Origin: an uncultured Lachnospiraceae bacterium
GTDB lineage: Bacteria; Bacillota; Clostridia; Lachnospirales; Lachnospiraceae
DNA: 64,000 nucleotides
NCBI GenBank assembly: GCA_934401915.1
Contig: CAKRSV010000005.1
Coordinates: forward strand, 124,001-188,000
Direction of reading: 5' to 3'
The position numbers were made by a program, and so were the translations under genes. This document shows positions 8,429-16,942 of the stretch, piece after piece. The notes beneath the pieces were generated by a model. It was not told the origin of the DNA, did not search any database, and saw only the letters and a list, made by a program, of their open reading frames with translations. Each line of letters begins with the position of its first letter. The first letter of the stretch is position 1.

Positions 8429-9310
8429 TTATTTCTTCTTTTTGATATCCTCGAAGAAGGAAGTCGGATTGACGTCTGCATAGCACTGGGAGCACATACC
8501 CTCGATCACCGCACCGTTGTTGATCTGTACGGACTTCGACTTGATATTTCCCATCACGATCGCAGATGTGTCCAGAATGACCGGTCCATGCACATCGATA
8601 TCGCCCTTGACTGCTCCTGCGATCACTGCGCTGGTAGCGGAGATATTTCCGATGATAACGGAGCTCTGTCCGATCTTTACGCTGCCCTGACTGTTGATCT
8701 CGCCCGTGATCTTTGCTCCCTCTGCGTAAATCTCAGCCGCCTTGGAATTACCCTGAACCGTTCCTGTAATGTTCAGCTTTCCAAGAATATCAATGTTTCC
8801 GTTTACTGTACCGATCAGCTCCATCGAACCCTGCGATACAATATCACCTGTAATTGACATACCTGCTGTCACAACTGCTGTTTCGTCCATCATTGCCTTT
8901 GTCTGTGTGTCCATCTTCTTTCCATCCCTTTTACTGTTTTGATATGTTGAAAAGCTTCCATATTCCTTCGGTTTCTCTGTTTTAAACACCGGCTGCGGCG
9001 CAGGCTTTACCGGCTCTTCCTTTGCTGCCGGCTGCGGCGTATTCTCCTTCGTCTCCGTCTTTTCCGGCTCTGTTGTCACCGGTTTCTCCTCTTCCTTCCT
9101 GATCTCCGGCTCTTCTTTCTTTGCCTCCTCCGGCACAGCAGCATCCAGCTTGTCCAGCATGCTGCTCAGATCAAGGGAATCCACCGTAGCTGCCGCCGCA
9201 GGATCCTTCTTCTCCTCACCTCCGGCCAGCGCTGCATCCAGTTGTTCCTCCGGCATCAGTTCATTTACAGCCTGAGACAGATCTTCCTTTAAATCCGAGA
9301 AAAAACCCAT
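8429..9310 (-). CDS. Bactofilin with a long charged N-terminal region
   Basis: The protein is about 293 residues. The C-terminal half (about 150-285) is a bactofilin/polymer-forming cytoskeletal domain of short beta-helix turns, for example ITGDIVSQGSMELIGTV, GNIDILGKLNITG and VIAGAVKGDIDVHGPV. The first half (about 20-125) is low-complexity, rich in Glu, Pro, Lys and Ala, and likely disordered; the first residues MGFFSDLKEDL may form an amphipathic helix. Start: the ATG at 9310 follows GGAGGAAGAGAGA, so the earlier in-frame ATG is part of the ribosome-binding site. The gene follows the membrane deacetylase gene by three bases, which suggests a joint role in cell wall modification or cell shape. 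Bactofilins BacE/BacF of Bacillus subtilis are needed for flagellar assembly; any such link here is only inference. Confidence 0.9.
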   Translation of the reverse strand: MGFFSDLKEDLSQAVNELMPEEQLDAALAGGEEKKDPAAAATVDSLDLSSMLDKLDAAVPEEAKKEEPEIRKEEEKPVTTEPEKTETKENTPQPAAKEEPVKPAPQPVFKTEKPKEYGSFSTYQNSKRDGKKMDTQTKAMMDETAVVTAGMSITGDIVSQGSMELIGTVNGNIDILGKLNITGTVQGNSKAAEIYAEGAKITGEINSQGSVKIGQSSVIIGNISATSAVIAGAVKGDIDVHGPVILDTSAIVMGNIKSKSVQINNGAVIEGMCSQCYADVNPTSFFEDIKKKK

Positions 9311-9328
9311 TCTCTCTTCCTCCATTCT

Positions 9329-10306
9329 TTAGTCGTTACTGATATGATGAATCGGTTCCGTCTCTTCTGTTATCGGAACGATCCTTGTCTTATCCATCGC
9401 CTGTATTGTTTCAATAAGTTCCGGCAGGGCTTCCACTGTTGAATTCTTGTTTTTGGCATCGTGCATCAGAATGATCGCCTCCTGGTAATTCTCCAGCTTA
9501 TCCGTGCAGTTCTTCACGATGTCCTCCGGGCTGATGTAGCTGCTTGCCGCATCACCGGACGATACGTTCCAGTCGAAGTAGGCGATCTCTTTTTCATCCA
9601 GATACGTGATCAGGTCGTGCATATCCACGCTGCTCACCGTGTTGCTGCTCCCTCCCGGAAACCGGCAGAACTTACACAGAACGCCCGTTGTCCGGTATAG
9701 AAATCCACGCAGCTTGTTCAGATCCTCCGCGTAGGTGTCTACCGACTGGTATATCTCATCATACTTGTGACTATAGGAGTGCATGCCAAGTGTATGCCCC
9801 TCCTCGACAATTCTTTTATATAACGGCTGATATTTTTCTCCTTCCCTGCCTACCACAAAGAAGGTTGCCTTCACATCGTATTCTTTCAGGATGTCCAGAA
9901 TCCTTGCTGTATTGTCGCTCGGCCCATCGTCAAAGGTCAGATACACTTCCCGCACATCTTCCTTCTCCTCCGGCGTCTCCGCTTCGGCAGACATCTCTTC
10001 GCTCTCTTCCTCTTTTGCAGCGGAGCTTTCCGGCACTGGATCTGCCGCCGGCTCTTCCCGGCTGTCTGTGCTGTCTGAATCTTCCGTCGTCGCCTCAGCC
10101 TGTTGAATAACAGTTGTTTTTTCCATTTCAGCCTGTAAGGAGCGCAGTTTTTTCTCCACCCTGTGCAGCCTGATTCCCAGAAAAATGCAGATCATAAAGA
10201 GGATCACTATGACTGCGAGCGGAACAATGACGATCAGCTTTTTGAGGATACGGACTCTTCTGCGGCGGGCGCTTGCCTGCGCTTCTTCGGTATCTTTGCC
10301 AGCCAT
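9329..10306 (-). CDS. Membrane-anchored polysaccharide deacetylase (NodB domain)
   Basis: A CE4 esterase-type protein of 325 residues. One transmembrane helix (about 24-45) is followed by a short coiled coil and a Glu/Ser-rich linker (about 65-120). The extracytoplasmic NodB domain starts at VYLTFDDGPSDNTARIL, containing the catalytic base Asp and the metal Asp. The metal-binding histidines are in HSYSHKYDEIY, and FCRFPGGSS is motif 3. Removal of N-acetyl groups from peptidoglycan is the likely reaction, but the substrate cannot be read from sequence. The ATG at 10306 has AAGGAG 8 bases upstream. It sits just after the tsf terminator and just before the bactofilin gene. Confidence 0.9.
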   Translation of the reverse strand: MAGKDTEEAQASARRRRVRILKKLIVIVPLAVIVILFMICIFLGIRLHRVEKKLRSLQAEMEKTTVIQQAEATTEDSDSTDSREEPAADPVPESSAAKEEESEEMSAEAETPEEKEDVREVYLTFDDGPSDNTARILDILKEYDVKATFFVVGREGEKYQPLYKRIVEEGHTLGMHSYSHKYDEIYQSVDTYAEDLNKLRGFLYRTTGVLCKFCRFPGGSSNTVSSVDMHDLITYLDEKEIAYFDWNVSSGDAASSYISPEDIVKNCTDKLENYQEAIILMHDAKNKNSTVEALPELIETIQAMDKTRIVPITEETEPIHHISND

Positions 10307-10394
10307 CTCATCGACTCCTTATTTTATACTCTATTATACTATATCACATTCACTTGATTACGCAAAGAAAAATTAAAGATTTTTTATGGAAATC

Positions 10395-10438
10395 AAAAAA
10401 CCTCCACCGACCGGATCTGCTCCGGCCGATAGAGGTTT
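10395..10438 (-). terminator. Rho-independent terminator of rpsB-tsf
   Basis: On the minus strand the arms AACCTC-tatcggccgga and tccggtcggt-GGAGGTT form a long GC-rich stem with a six-base loop, followed by a T run. It begins about 30 bases after the tsf stop codon. It separates the ribosomal genes from the deacetylase-bactofilin-pyrH group. Confidence 0.9.
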
Positions 10439-10466
10439 CGCTTCATTTTTCTGTTCTGGGTGACAA

Positions 10467-11402
10467 TTACATTCCCATCTGCTTTGCAACTTCCTCTGCA
10501 AAGTTCTCTTCCTTCTTCTCGATACCTTCGCCGGTCTCAAAACGAACGAACTTCTTGATGGAAAGGTTTGCACCATTCTCTTTTGCAACCTGCTCAACAT
10601 ACTTGGCAACCGTCTGCTTGCCATCCTCTGCCTTTACGTATACCTGCTCTAACAGACATACCTCTTTCAGCTCTTTGTTGAGACGTCCGTTGACAGCGCC
10701 CTCGATAACCTTCTCCGGCTTGCCTGCCATCTTAGGATCATTCTTGATCTGCTCTGCAATGATCTCTTTCTCATGAGCCTTGTACTCTTCCGAAACTTCA
10801 TCGGTAGATACATACTTCGGATAAAGTGCTGCAACCTGCATAGCGATGTTGGTAAGTGCTTCCTTCACTGCATCATTTACAACATCGGTAGCTGCCTCAA
10901 CAATAACGCCGATTCTTCCGCCGCCGTGTACATAAGATACAGCACAGCCGTCGTTTGCTACGACCTTCTCGAATCTTCTGATGCTCAGGTTCTCGCCGAT
11001 CACGGCAACCTTGTCTACCAGCGCATCCTTTACAGTCTTGGACTTATCCAGATGCCAGGGCTCTGCCATGAAAGCATCCATATCCTTTGCGTCAGACTCA
11101 ACTGCCTGCTCAGCAACAGCCTCTACATATGCCTGGAAATCTGCATTCTTTGCAACGAAGTCTGTCTCGGAGTTTACTTCTACAACTGCTACTGTCTTGT
11201 CATCCTTCACTGCTACGCGGCAAAGACCTTCTGCTGCAATTCTGCCAGCCTTCTTCTCAGCCTTAGCCTGTCCGTTCTTTCTCAGAAATTCTACGGCTGC
11301 ATCCATATCGCCTGCAGTCTCATTCAGAGCCTTCTTGCAGTCCATCATGCCTGCACCGGTCATCTCTCTTAACTCTTTTACCATTGCTGCTGTGATAGCC
11401 AT
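10467..11402 (-). CDS. tsf: Elongation factor Ts
   Basis: EF-Ts is the nucleotide exchange factor for EF-Tu. The 311-residue protein begins MAITAAMVKELREMTGAGMM, followed by DCKKALNE, the universal N-terminal UBA signature. EVNSETDFVAKN near residue 80 is the second signature, the region contacting EF-Tu. It lies 27 bases after rpsB, and the pair ends at a strong terminator. Confidence 0.97.
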   Translation of the reverse strand: MAITAAMVKELREMTGAGMMDCKKALNETAGDMDAAVEFLRKNGQAKAEKKAGRIAAEGLCRVAVKDDKTVAVVEVNSETDFVAKNADFQAYVEAVAEQAVESDAKDMDAFMAEPWHLDKSKTVKDALVDKVAVIGENLSIRRFEKVVANDGCAVSYVHGGGRIGVIVEAATDVVNDAVKEALTNIAMQVAALYPKYVSTDEVSEEYKAHEKEIIAEQIKNDPKMAGKPEKVIEGAVNGRLNKELKEVCLLEQVYVKAEDGKQTVAKYVEQVAKENGANLSIKKFVRFETGEGIEKKEENFAEEVAKQMGM

Positions 11403-11429
11403 CTATTTTTCCTCCTGAACTAATCTGAT

Positions 11430-12173
11430 TTATGCCTCTTCGTCTGTCTCTTCGATCTTCTCAGCTTCTGCCTCTTCTACATACTCTTCTGCACCCTGGT
11501 TTGCCTCGATGACAGCGTCTGCCATCTTGGAAACGATCAGCTTGACAGCTCTGATCGCATCGTCATTACCGGGGATGATGTAATCCAGCTCTTCTGGATC
11601 ACAGTTTGTATCACCGATACCGATCAGTGTGATTCCCAGAGAGTGTGCTTCCTGTACGCAGATTCTCTCCTTCTTGGGATCTACAACGAAGATACAGTCA
11701 GGAATTCTTGTCATATCCTTGATACCGCCAAGGTTCTTCTCCAGCTTCTCCCACTCTTTCTTGATCTGGATAACTTCCTTCTTAGGAAGAACATCAAAGG
11801 TTCCGTCCTCTGCCATGGTCTCGATTGCCTTTAATCTTGCAATTCTGGACTGGATGGTCTTGAAGTTGGTAAGCATACCGCCAAGCCATCTCTCATTGAC
11901 ATAGTACATACCGCAGCGCTCTGCCTCTGTCTTTACAGCGTCCTGTGCCTGCTTCTTTGTACCAACAAAGAGAATGGTTCCTCCCTGGGAAGCCACATCA
12001 AATACTGCCTTGTATGCCTCGTCTACCTTGCCTACGGACTTCTGTAAGTCGATGATGTGGATACCGTTTCTCTCTGTGAAGATGTAAGGAGCCATCTTAG
12101 GGTTCCATCTTCTTGTCTGATGTCCGAAATGTACACCAGCTTCCAATAACTGCTTCATTGAAATAACGCTCAT
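11430..12173 (-). CDS. rpsB: 30S ribosomal protein S2
   Basis: S2 of the small ribosomal subunit, 247 residues from the ATG at 12173, which has GGAGGG 8 bases upstream. The protein starts [20 protein letters not shown]. It contains [23 protein letters not shown] and PDCIFVVDP. The C-terminal tail is acidic ([19 protein letters not shown]), as is common in Clostridia. The upstream in-frame extension of 44 residues lies in the leader and has no family similarity. Confidence 0.97.
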   Translation of the reverse strand: MSVISMKQLLEAGVHFGHQTRRWNPKMAPYIFTERNGIHIIDLQKSVGKVDEAYKAVFDVASQGGTILFVGTKKQAQDAVKTEAERCGMYYVNERWLGGMLTNFKTIQSRIARLKAIETMAEDGTFDVLPKKEVIQIKKEWEKLEKNLGGIKDMTRIPDCIFVVDPKKERICVQEAHSLGITLIGIGDTNCDPEELDYIIPGNDDAIRAVKLIVSKMADAVIEANQGAEEYVEEAEAEKIEETDEEA

Positions 12174-12295
12174 TTTCTTTCCCTCCATTTGGTTGATTTC
12201 TGCCATATACCTTACGCAGACTGCCACCCCTGAGCTTCGGAGCACCGGCAACTGCTGGGCATATGTGAATGTTATGTGTTTACGCACACTTGTAA
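12174..12295 (-). promoter_or_regulatory. Structured rpsB mRNA leader (candidate autoregulatory element)
   Basis: The leader of about 120 bases between the putative promoter and rpsB can fold into a nested hairpin. The outer arms are GCAG and CTGC, and the inner arms TGCC and GGCA, around a loop containing GCTCCGAAGC. S2 leaders with autoregulation are known in several phyla, but I cannot match this one to a named class by eye. A plain untranslated region is the alternative. Confidence 0.3.
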
Positions 12296-12324
12296 AGTTT
12301 AGCATAGAAAAAGCCCCTTGACAA
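12296..12324 (-). promoter_or_regulatory. rpsB: Candidate sigma-A promoter of rpsB-tsf
   Basis: On the minus strand TTGTCA (12319-12324) and TAAACT (12296-12301) are 17 bases apart. The -35 element lies inside the terminator stem of the preceding gene, so termination and initiation are packed together. A second, weaker pair, TTTACA with TAACAT at 16 bases spacing (12269-12296), is a possible alternative. Confidence 0.45.
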
Positions 12325-12336
12325 GGGGGCTTTTTA
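12308..12336 (-). terminator. Rho-independent terminator ending the fla/che block
   Basis: On the minus strand the arms AAGCCCCCTTG and CAAGGGGCTT are separated by a very small loop and followed by TTTTTC. The hairpin is only a few bases after the stop codon of the MltG-like gene. It marks the downstream end of the flagellar and chemotaxis genes. Confidence 0.92.
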
Positions 12337-12342
12337 AAAATT

Positions 12343-12996
12343 TTATTCCATTCCTGTTATGATCCTGGCGATCTGCTCGTCGCCGGCGTCGGCAGGGATC
12401 GTGTACTCTCCCGCCCGGATCTTCTTGTCATATCCGTTGTCGCAAAGGAAGCGGTCATAGGACGCCGCAGAACTGATCAGTCCTGCCTGCTCCAGCTTCT
12501 GCGCCACGCTCACCGAGCTGTCTCCCTTATCGATCGTGAAGATCTGCGCTTCCCCGGACGCCGCTGTCTTTGTCTCGCTCTGCGCTCCGGTGCTCTGCTC
12601 TGTCTCCTCTTCCAATGCCGTCTGTGCATCCGCCTGCTCCGGCTCTGCCTGTGCATCCACAGCGTCCGCCTGCTCCTGGCTGTCCTCCGCGTCAGTCTGC
12701 TCCTGCGTATCCTGCTCGTCCGCAGCAGCCTCCTGCATATCTTCTGTCACCGGTTCTGTGTCTGCTGGTGCCGCTTCCTCCGATTTTTCCTCTGCGGCTG
12801 CCAGATCCGTTTCAGCCTGCTCCGCATCTGCCACCGGTTCCGACAAGACTGTATTTTCGATCATTCCGAGCTCTCTCGCTCTCTGCCGAACTTCTTCATC
12901 CGACATCTCTTTGCTGCCTCTCTGTGCGGCGCCCATAATGATCGCTGTGATCAGGATCCCAAGTCCCAATCCCCGCAAATAATATCTTCGTTCCAT
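12343..12996 (-). CDS. Membrane-anchored protein with a C-terminal MltG/YceG-type LysM-like subdomain
   Basis: About 217 residues. An N-terminal transmembrane helix (about 8-26, [16 protein letters not shown]) is followed by a short helix. A long Ala/Glu/Gln/Asp-rich linker runs from about 45 to 145. The C-terminal 65 residues, from [19 protein letters not shown] through [14 protein letters not shown], resemble the N-terminal LysM-like module of the lytic transglycosylase MltG. The catalytic YceG domain is absent, so enzymatic activity is not expected; peptidoglycan contact is an inference. The ATG at 12996 sits two bases past the stop of the DUF6115 gene, with AGGG about 9 bases upstream. 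It is the last gene before the operon terminator, which suggests a motility or envelope role. Confidence 0.7.
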   Translation of the reverse strand: MERRYYLRGLGLGILITAIIMGAAQRGSKEMSDEEVRQRARELGMIENTVLSEPVADAEQAETDLAAAEEKSEEAAPADTEPVTEDMQEAAADEQDTQEQTDAEDSQEQADAVDAQAEPEQADAQTALEEETEQSTGAQSETKTAASGEAQIFTIDKGDSSVSVAQKLEQAGLISSAASYDRFLCDNGYDKKIRAGEYTIPADAGDEQIARIITGME

Positions 12997-12997
12997 A

Positions 12998-14056
12998 TCA
13001 CATACCCTCAAACAGATCGATGACCAGTTTTACCTCACCGATCCCAAGTCCAAGTTCCTTGGCGATCGCCATGTTGGATTTTCCGGCCTTGTGCAGTTCC
13101 AGAATCCTCTCGTTGCTGTTCCGTCCGCTCTCTTTTCCCTGTGCGAACTGGATATCCATCTCCGCCGCCTCTGCCGGCTGACCTGCCATCTGTCTTTTTT
13201 CCGGCTGTTCCTCCTCTTTCTTCTTCGCCGGTTTCTTTCTTGTCTTCTTTGCTGGCTTTGGCTCATCCGCCTGCATGGCTGCCTCCGGCGGCGCTACATA
13301 ATCGCCGTCCGGCTCATGGATGATCTCCACCCTTTTCGCCGCGATCGGTCGGAATGTATCTTCCTGCTCTTCCTTTACCGGCTCCTCTTTCACAGGCTCT
13401 GGCAAGGCGCTCACTTCCTCTGCCGGCTTTGCTGCGCCGACCTCCTGCTGTCTTTTCTCAACCTCTGAAAGCATGCTCTGCAGTCTTCCCATGGAGATCT
13501 CCAGATTGTTCTGGGCGTCGCGCACGGACTGTTCTTCCTGCTGCAGCCGTCCGATCATCTCCTGTGCTTCCTCCAGCGCCGCCTCCACCTGCGCCGTCAT
13601 ATCCTGCACCGCGCTCTGTCCTTCTTTGGCAGTGATCTCCGCATCCCTGACAGTCTGCGTGATCCCCTCTGCCTTCGTCGTCATCTCGCTGATGGTATTG
13701 ACAAGGTTATCGTGCTTGTCATTCAGCATATCATACAGAAATACCACTTCCTGGTGATTCTTGTTGATCTCCTCCAGCACGGTGTCCGAATACTCGTTGA
13801 TCGCCATGATCTTCTCATTGCTCACTTTCTCCATGGAACGTTCGGTATTCTCCATCGCGTATTTGATCCCCTCGTCCACGGTCTTTGCCACACGGTCGTG
13901 CACTTCGTCCGTCTCTTTGGCGATCAGCTTTCTGATCTCATCCTCGCTGATCAGCTGTACTTCCTCATCCAGCTTTTTCTTTCCTGCGGGTACAAAGCAG
14001 CCAACTATCAGCACTGCCACGCCTGCTATTATCAGAATGATCTCCATCGTGCTCAT
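12998..14056 (-). CDS. DUF6115-type protein, probable SwrB-like motility protein
   Basis: About 352 residues from the ATG at 14056, which has GGAGGG 6 bases upstream. One N-terminal transmembrane helix (about 4-21) is followed by a long coiled coil (about 30-200) and a Pro/Glu/Lys-rich linker. The C-terminus has a short helix-turn-helix-like segment, NERILELHKAGKSNMAIAKE followed by LGLGIGEVKLVIDL. That terminal motif plus the N-terminal anchor recalls SwrB/YlxL of Bacillus subtilis, which activates the flagellar export apparatus and lies between sigD and rpsB. This gene occupies the same interval, although fapA and a small gene intervene here. The protein is about twice as long as SwrB. Function is inferred from position and the terminal motif. 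Confidence 0.7.
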   Translation of the reverse strand: MSTMEIILIIAGVAVLIVGCFVPAGKKKLDEEVQLISEDEIRKLIAKETDEVHDRVAKTVDEGIKYAMENTERSMEKVSNEKIMAINEYSDTVLEEINKNHQEVVFLYDMLNDKHDNLVNTISEMTTKAEGITQTVRDAEITAKEGQSAVQDMTAQVEAALEEAQEMIGRLQQEEQSVRDAQNNLEISMGRLQSMLSEVEKRQQEVGAAKPAEEVSALPEPVKEEPVKEEQEDTFRPIAAKRVEIIHEPDGDYVAPPEAAMQADEPKPAKKTRKKPAKKKEEEQPEKRQMAGQPAEAAEMDIQFAQGKESGRNSNERILELHKAGKSNMAIAKELGLGIGEVKLVIDLFEGM

Positions 14057-14146
14057 CTTTCCCTCCAGACCACCGTATCTCCTGTTCTTTCTTTCCGACA
14101 CAGCGGTTCCTTAATTCTTGATCCGTCCGGCTGCCGCCAGCACCCG

Positions 14147-14461
14147 TCAGATCGAAATATCAAAGTGCCCGCTCTGTTTCACAAGCACTCTGCCGTCTTT
14201 CTTTCCCTGCTTTTTCTTTCCGCTTCCACCGTCTCCGCGATACTCGTTGTCGCCTTTGTCCTTGGCGTCAAATTTGCGGTTGTGGTACTGGGACTCATCC
14301 GCATGGTTGACCGCTTCCGCCTTTTTCTCAACCTGCTTCGTCATCTGCTGTTCAAAATTCATCTGATCCAGCATCGGCTTGTTGTCCTCGTTCTGTTTCA
14401 GCGTCGTGTAATCCTGCGCCCGCGTTATCTGTCCCTGTAATTCTACCAGTCCGATTGCCAT
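14147..14461 (-). CDS. Small hydrophilic protein of the flagellar operon, unknown function
   Basis: About 104 residues, starting at the ATG at 14461 with GAGG about 6 bases upstream. I do not recognise a family. The first half is helical and acidic/polar (MAIGLVELQGQITRAQDYTT, then a Gln/Lys-rich stretch). The second half is very basic and Gly/Lys-rich around GDGGSGKKKQGKKDGRVLV. It has no membrane segment, signal or cysteines. It lies between fapA and the SwrB-like gene in the same direction, so co-transcription and a motility-associated role are plausible but unproven. The upstream part of the longer frame lies in the untranslated gap. Confidence 0.6.
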   Translation of the reverse strand: MAIGLVELQGQITRAQDYTTLKQNEDNKPMLDQMNFEQQMTKQVEKKAEAVNHADESQYHNRKFDAKDKGDNEYRGDGGSGKKKQGKKDGRVLVKQSGHFDISI

Positions 14462-14551
14462 GTTATTCCTCATTTCCGCGCACGTTCTTTGTGCATACCG
14501 AGTTTGTGTCAAGTACGCGCAGACACAAATCACGTTTCTTTATTATCCATA

Positions 14552-16141
14552 TTAGATAGACGCCATTTTAATCTCTCCGCGTTCTCTGATAAACCGGCAG
14601 TACTGCGCACTCTTCTGAACCACCATGGATGCGTCTCCGATACAGAGCTTTGTCCCCGGGTGGATCGTTCCTCTGACGATGATCCCCCGCCCCTCGGAAC
14701 GGATGAGTTGTTTCTGCAATTCCTCCAGTTCCGCCGTGCCTTTCTCTACCAGCTCTGTCTGCTGCTGGTTCGCCTTGATCAGCGACTGTACATATTTTAA
14801 CTGCTCCGGCGTCAGCGTGACGCCCTTCGCGATCTTCTGTTTGGCATTGACAAGAATCGGCTGGATCGACTGCAGTGTCTTGGTGCTCTCCGCGATCGAC
14901 TTTTGCAGCTCCGCCATGCGCGCCTTGATCTCCGGATCCGCTCCGACCTCCACCACGGTATCTGCACCCATCGCAGATCCCAGCGTCTTTACGTCGATCA
15001 GACCCGCCGCGCTCACCTTCCCGCCGGTGATAAATCCCCGTCGTCCGCTGACCGTGATCTCTGTTCCCGCCATCACATGACAGTGCAGAATGGACTCGGA
15101 GGATACATACCCTGCCGCCTGCACCGTGACATTCTCGAGGAACTTGGAGATGACATTGCCGCCTGCCTTCAGCACGCCTTTACCCACGCCGTTGACGCCT
15201 CGTACAATGATGATATTGCCGCCTGCCTCCAGATGCGCGCCTTCGACAACACCCTTCACGATAATGTCGCCCTTTGTTTTGACCTCAAAATTGGTACACA
15301 CATTTCCGTTGATCTGCACGCTGCCTTCAATGTCGATGTTGCCGGTGGAGGTATCAACGTTCTCCACCTCCAGCACATCTGAGACAAAGACCTTGTCGTC
15401 CACCAGCTCCGCATGACCGTCCACCATGGAGATCAGTGTCAGTCCATCCTCCGACTGCTCAATGTTCTTCCCATACTGGAACCGCGTCTCCCTGACATTC
15501 GTCGGCTGGATTGGCTCCCCATATACGTTGCTGCCTGCCTCTCCAGGCACTGCCGGATGAAGTTTCGCCAGCACGCCTCCCTTTTTGCAGGTACTTACCA
15601 TATTCAAATGGAAAAAATCCACACTGCCGTCTTCCAGCAACGTAGGTTTCGCTCTTCTGTCCGTATTAAAAAAATATTCAATGTAGGCATTCTGCCCCTG
15701 CTTCGGCTGCGTTCCCTCCGCAACCAGGATCTCCTCCAGATAATTTCTCTTGGCAAGGTAACTCCGCAGATTATCCTTACAGATGCCCGTCTTGATGCCC
15801 TGCGCGTTCAATCCCCTTAGAAGCTCCTCCGGCGCAAGCAGCTGACCACCCTCCGACGGCGCATAAAACTTGGCGTAAGCCTGCATTTTATCCGGCGTTA
15901 CGCGCAGAGTAAAGCACTCTTTCTCCACAAGCCGCGCACCATATCCGAGAAGCACGACCGTCTCTTCCTCTTTTGCCTCGCTTACCGCCCGCTTGAGCGA
16001 GGGCAGATCGCAGGCGTAGTCCTTCATCGTCAGATATTCTACCACATCGTTGATCTCGACTGGCTTTCCATCTTCCGTCGGCGGAAATAATTTGATCCTG
16101 GTCTTATCCTTTTCATTCACAAGTCGAAAGTAGCCGTTCAT
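14552..16141 (-). CDS. fapA: FapA (DUF342) flagellar assembly protein A family
   Basis: About 529 residues. The family has an N-terminal domain and a central right-handed beta-helix, here about 240-370, with repeated turns such as GSVQINGNVCTNFEVKTKGD and GVVEGAHLEAGGNIIIVRGV. A coiled coil (about 400-480) follows, then a terminal beta segment (RGIIVRGTIHPGTKLCIG). FapA proteins have been linked to flagellar assembly and polarity in Vibrio; their role in Clostridia is not established. The ATG at 16141 follows GAGGTGACC; the GTG six bases earlier has no spacing for a ribosome-binding site. It directly follows sigD and is not in the Bacillus operon. Confidence 0.88.
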   Translation of the reverse strand: MNGYFRLVNEKDKTRIKLFPPTEDGKPVEINDVVEYLTMKDYACDLPSLKRAVSEAKEEETVVLLGYGARLVEKECFTLRVTPDKMQAYAKFYAPSEGGQLLAPEELLRGLNAQGIKTGICKDNLRSYLAKRNYLEEILVAEGTQPKQGQNAYIEYFFNTDRRAKPTLLEDGSVDFFHLNMVSTCKKGGVLAKLHPAVPGEAGSNVYGEPIQPTNVRETRFQYGKNIEQSEDGLTLISMVDGHAELVDDKVFVSDVLEVENVDTSTGNIDIEGSVQINGNVCTNFEVKTKGDIIVKGVVEGAHLEAGGNIIIVRGVNGVGKGVLKAGGNVISKFLENVTVQAAGYVSSESILHCHVMAGTEITVSGRRGFITGGKVSAAGLIDVKTLGSAMGADTVVEVGADPEIKARMAELQKSIAESTKTLQSIQPILVNAKQKIAKGVTLTPEQLKYVQSLIKANQQQTELVEKGTAELEELQKQLIRSEGRGIIVRGTIHPGTKLCIGDASMVVQKSAQYCRFIRERGEIKMASI

Positions 16142-16151
16142 GGTCACCTCA

Positions 16152-16934
16152 TTACTTTCCCGCGGGATTGGTTAAAATCCCCATGTAGTTTCCCAGTTTC
16201 GTTTTCATCTTCTGTAATGCTCTTGTATGAAGCTGTGATATTCTGGACTCCGAAACCTCCAGAATACTGCTTATTTCTTTTAAGGTCAGATCCTCATAAT
16301 AGTATAACTCGATAACTCTTCTTTCTTTCTCTGTCAAAATCTCCAGAGACTGTACCAGCATCTGTTTCAGCTCGGTCTTGGCAACCACCTCTTCCGGACT
16401 GTCGAACTGTGCGCTCTTGGTCTTCATCGCCTCGTTCGGCACCTCGCTGCCCTGCTCCAGGAACTCGTTGAGCGAGACAATGTTGGTGATCTTCATCTGG
16501 GACTGCCACTCCAGATATTCCTCCGGGGCGATCCCAAGTCCTGACGCGATCTCCTCATCGGTCGCATTTCTTCCATATCTGGTCTCTACATCCTTGATCA
16601 CCGCATCGATCTTTTTCTGCTTCTGCCGGATCGTCCGTGGAATCCAGTCCATCTTCCGGATCTGATCCAGGATCGCTCCCCGAATCCTCAGACTGGCATA
16701 TGTCTCAAACTTGACATCCTTGAGCAGATCAAATTTGTCGATCGCATCGATCAGACCAAATACACCATAGCTGACAAGATCTTCATACTCGACATTGTAT
16801 CCCAGATACATGCTGAGCCGGCCTGCCACCACCTTCACAAGCGGCGCATACTCCAATATGATGTTTTCCCGCAGCTCCGGCGTCTTTGTCTTTGCGTATT
16901 CCTCCCAGAGCTTCTTCTTGCCTGCCTCATCCAT
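16152..16934 (-). CDS. sigD: RNA polymerase sigma factor for flagellar genes (FliA/SigD/WhiG family)
   Basis: This sigma-28 family factor should direct late motility genes such as flagellin. The 260 residues carry region 2 (YEDLVSYGVFGLIDAIDKFD and FETYASLRIRGAILDQIRKM), the WIPRTIRQK junction, region 3 and region 4 (LTEKERRVIELYYYEDLTLK and EISSILEVSESRISQLHTRA). Length and motifs are standard. It follows cheD and a small membrane gene, as sigD follows cheD in Bacillus. I found no obvious anti-sigma FlgM gene in the window. Confidence 0.95.
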   Translation of the reverse strand: MDEAGKKKLWEEYAKTKTPELRENIILEYAPLVKVVAGRLSMYLGYNVEYEDLVSYGVFGLIDAIDKFDLLKDVKFETYASLRIRGAILDQIRKMDWIPRTIRQKQKKIDAVIKDVETRYGRNATDEEIASGLGIAPEEYLEWQSQMKITNIVSLNEFLEQGSEVPNEAMKTKSAQFDSPEEVVAKTELKQMLVQSLEILTEKERRVIELYYYEDLTLKEISSILEVSESRISQLHTRALQKMKTKLGNYMGILTNPAGK

Positions 16935-16942
16935 CTATCCGT

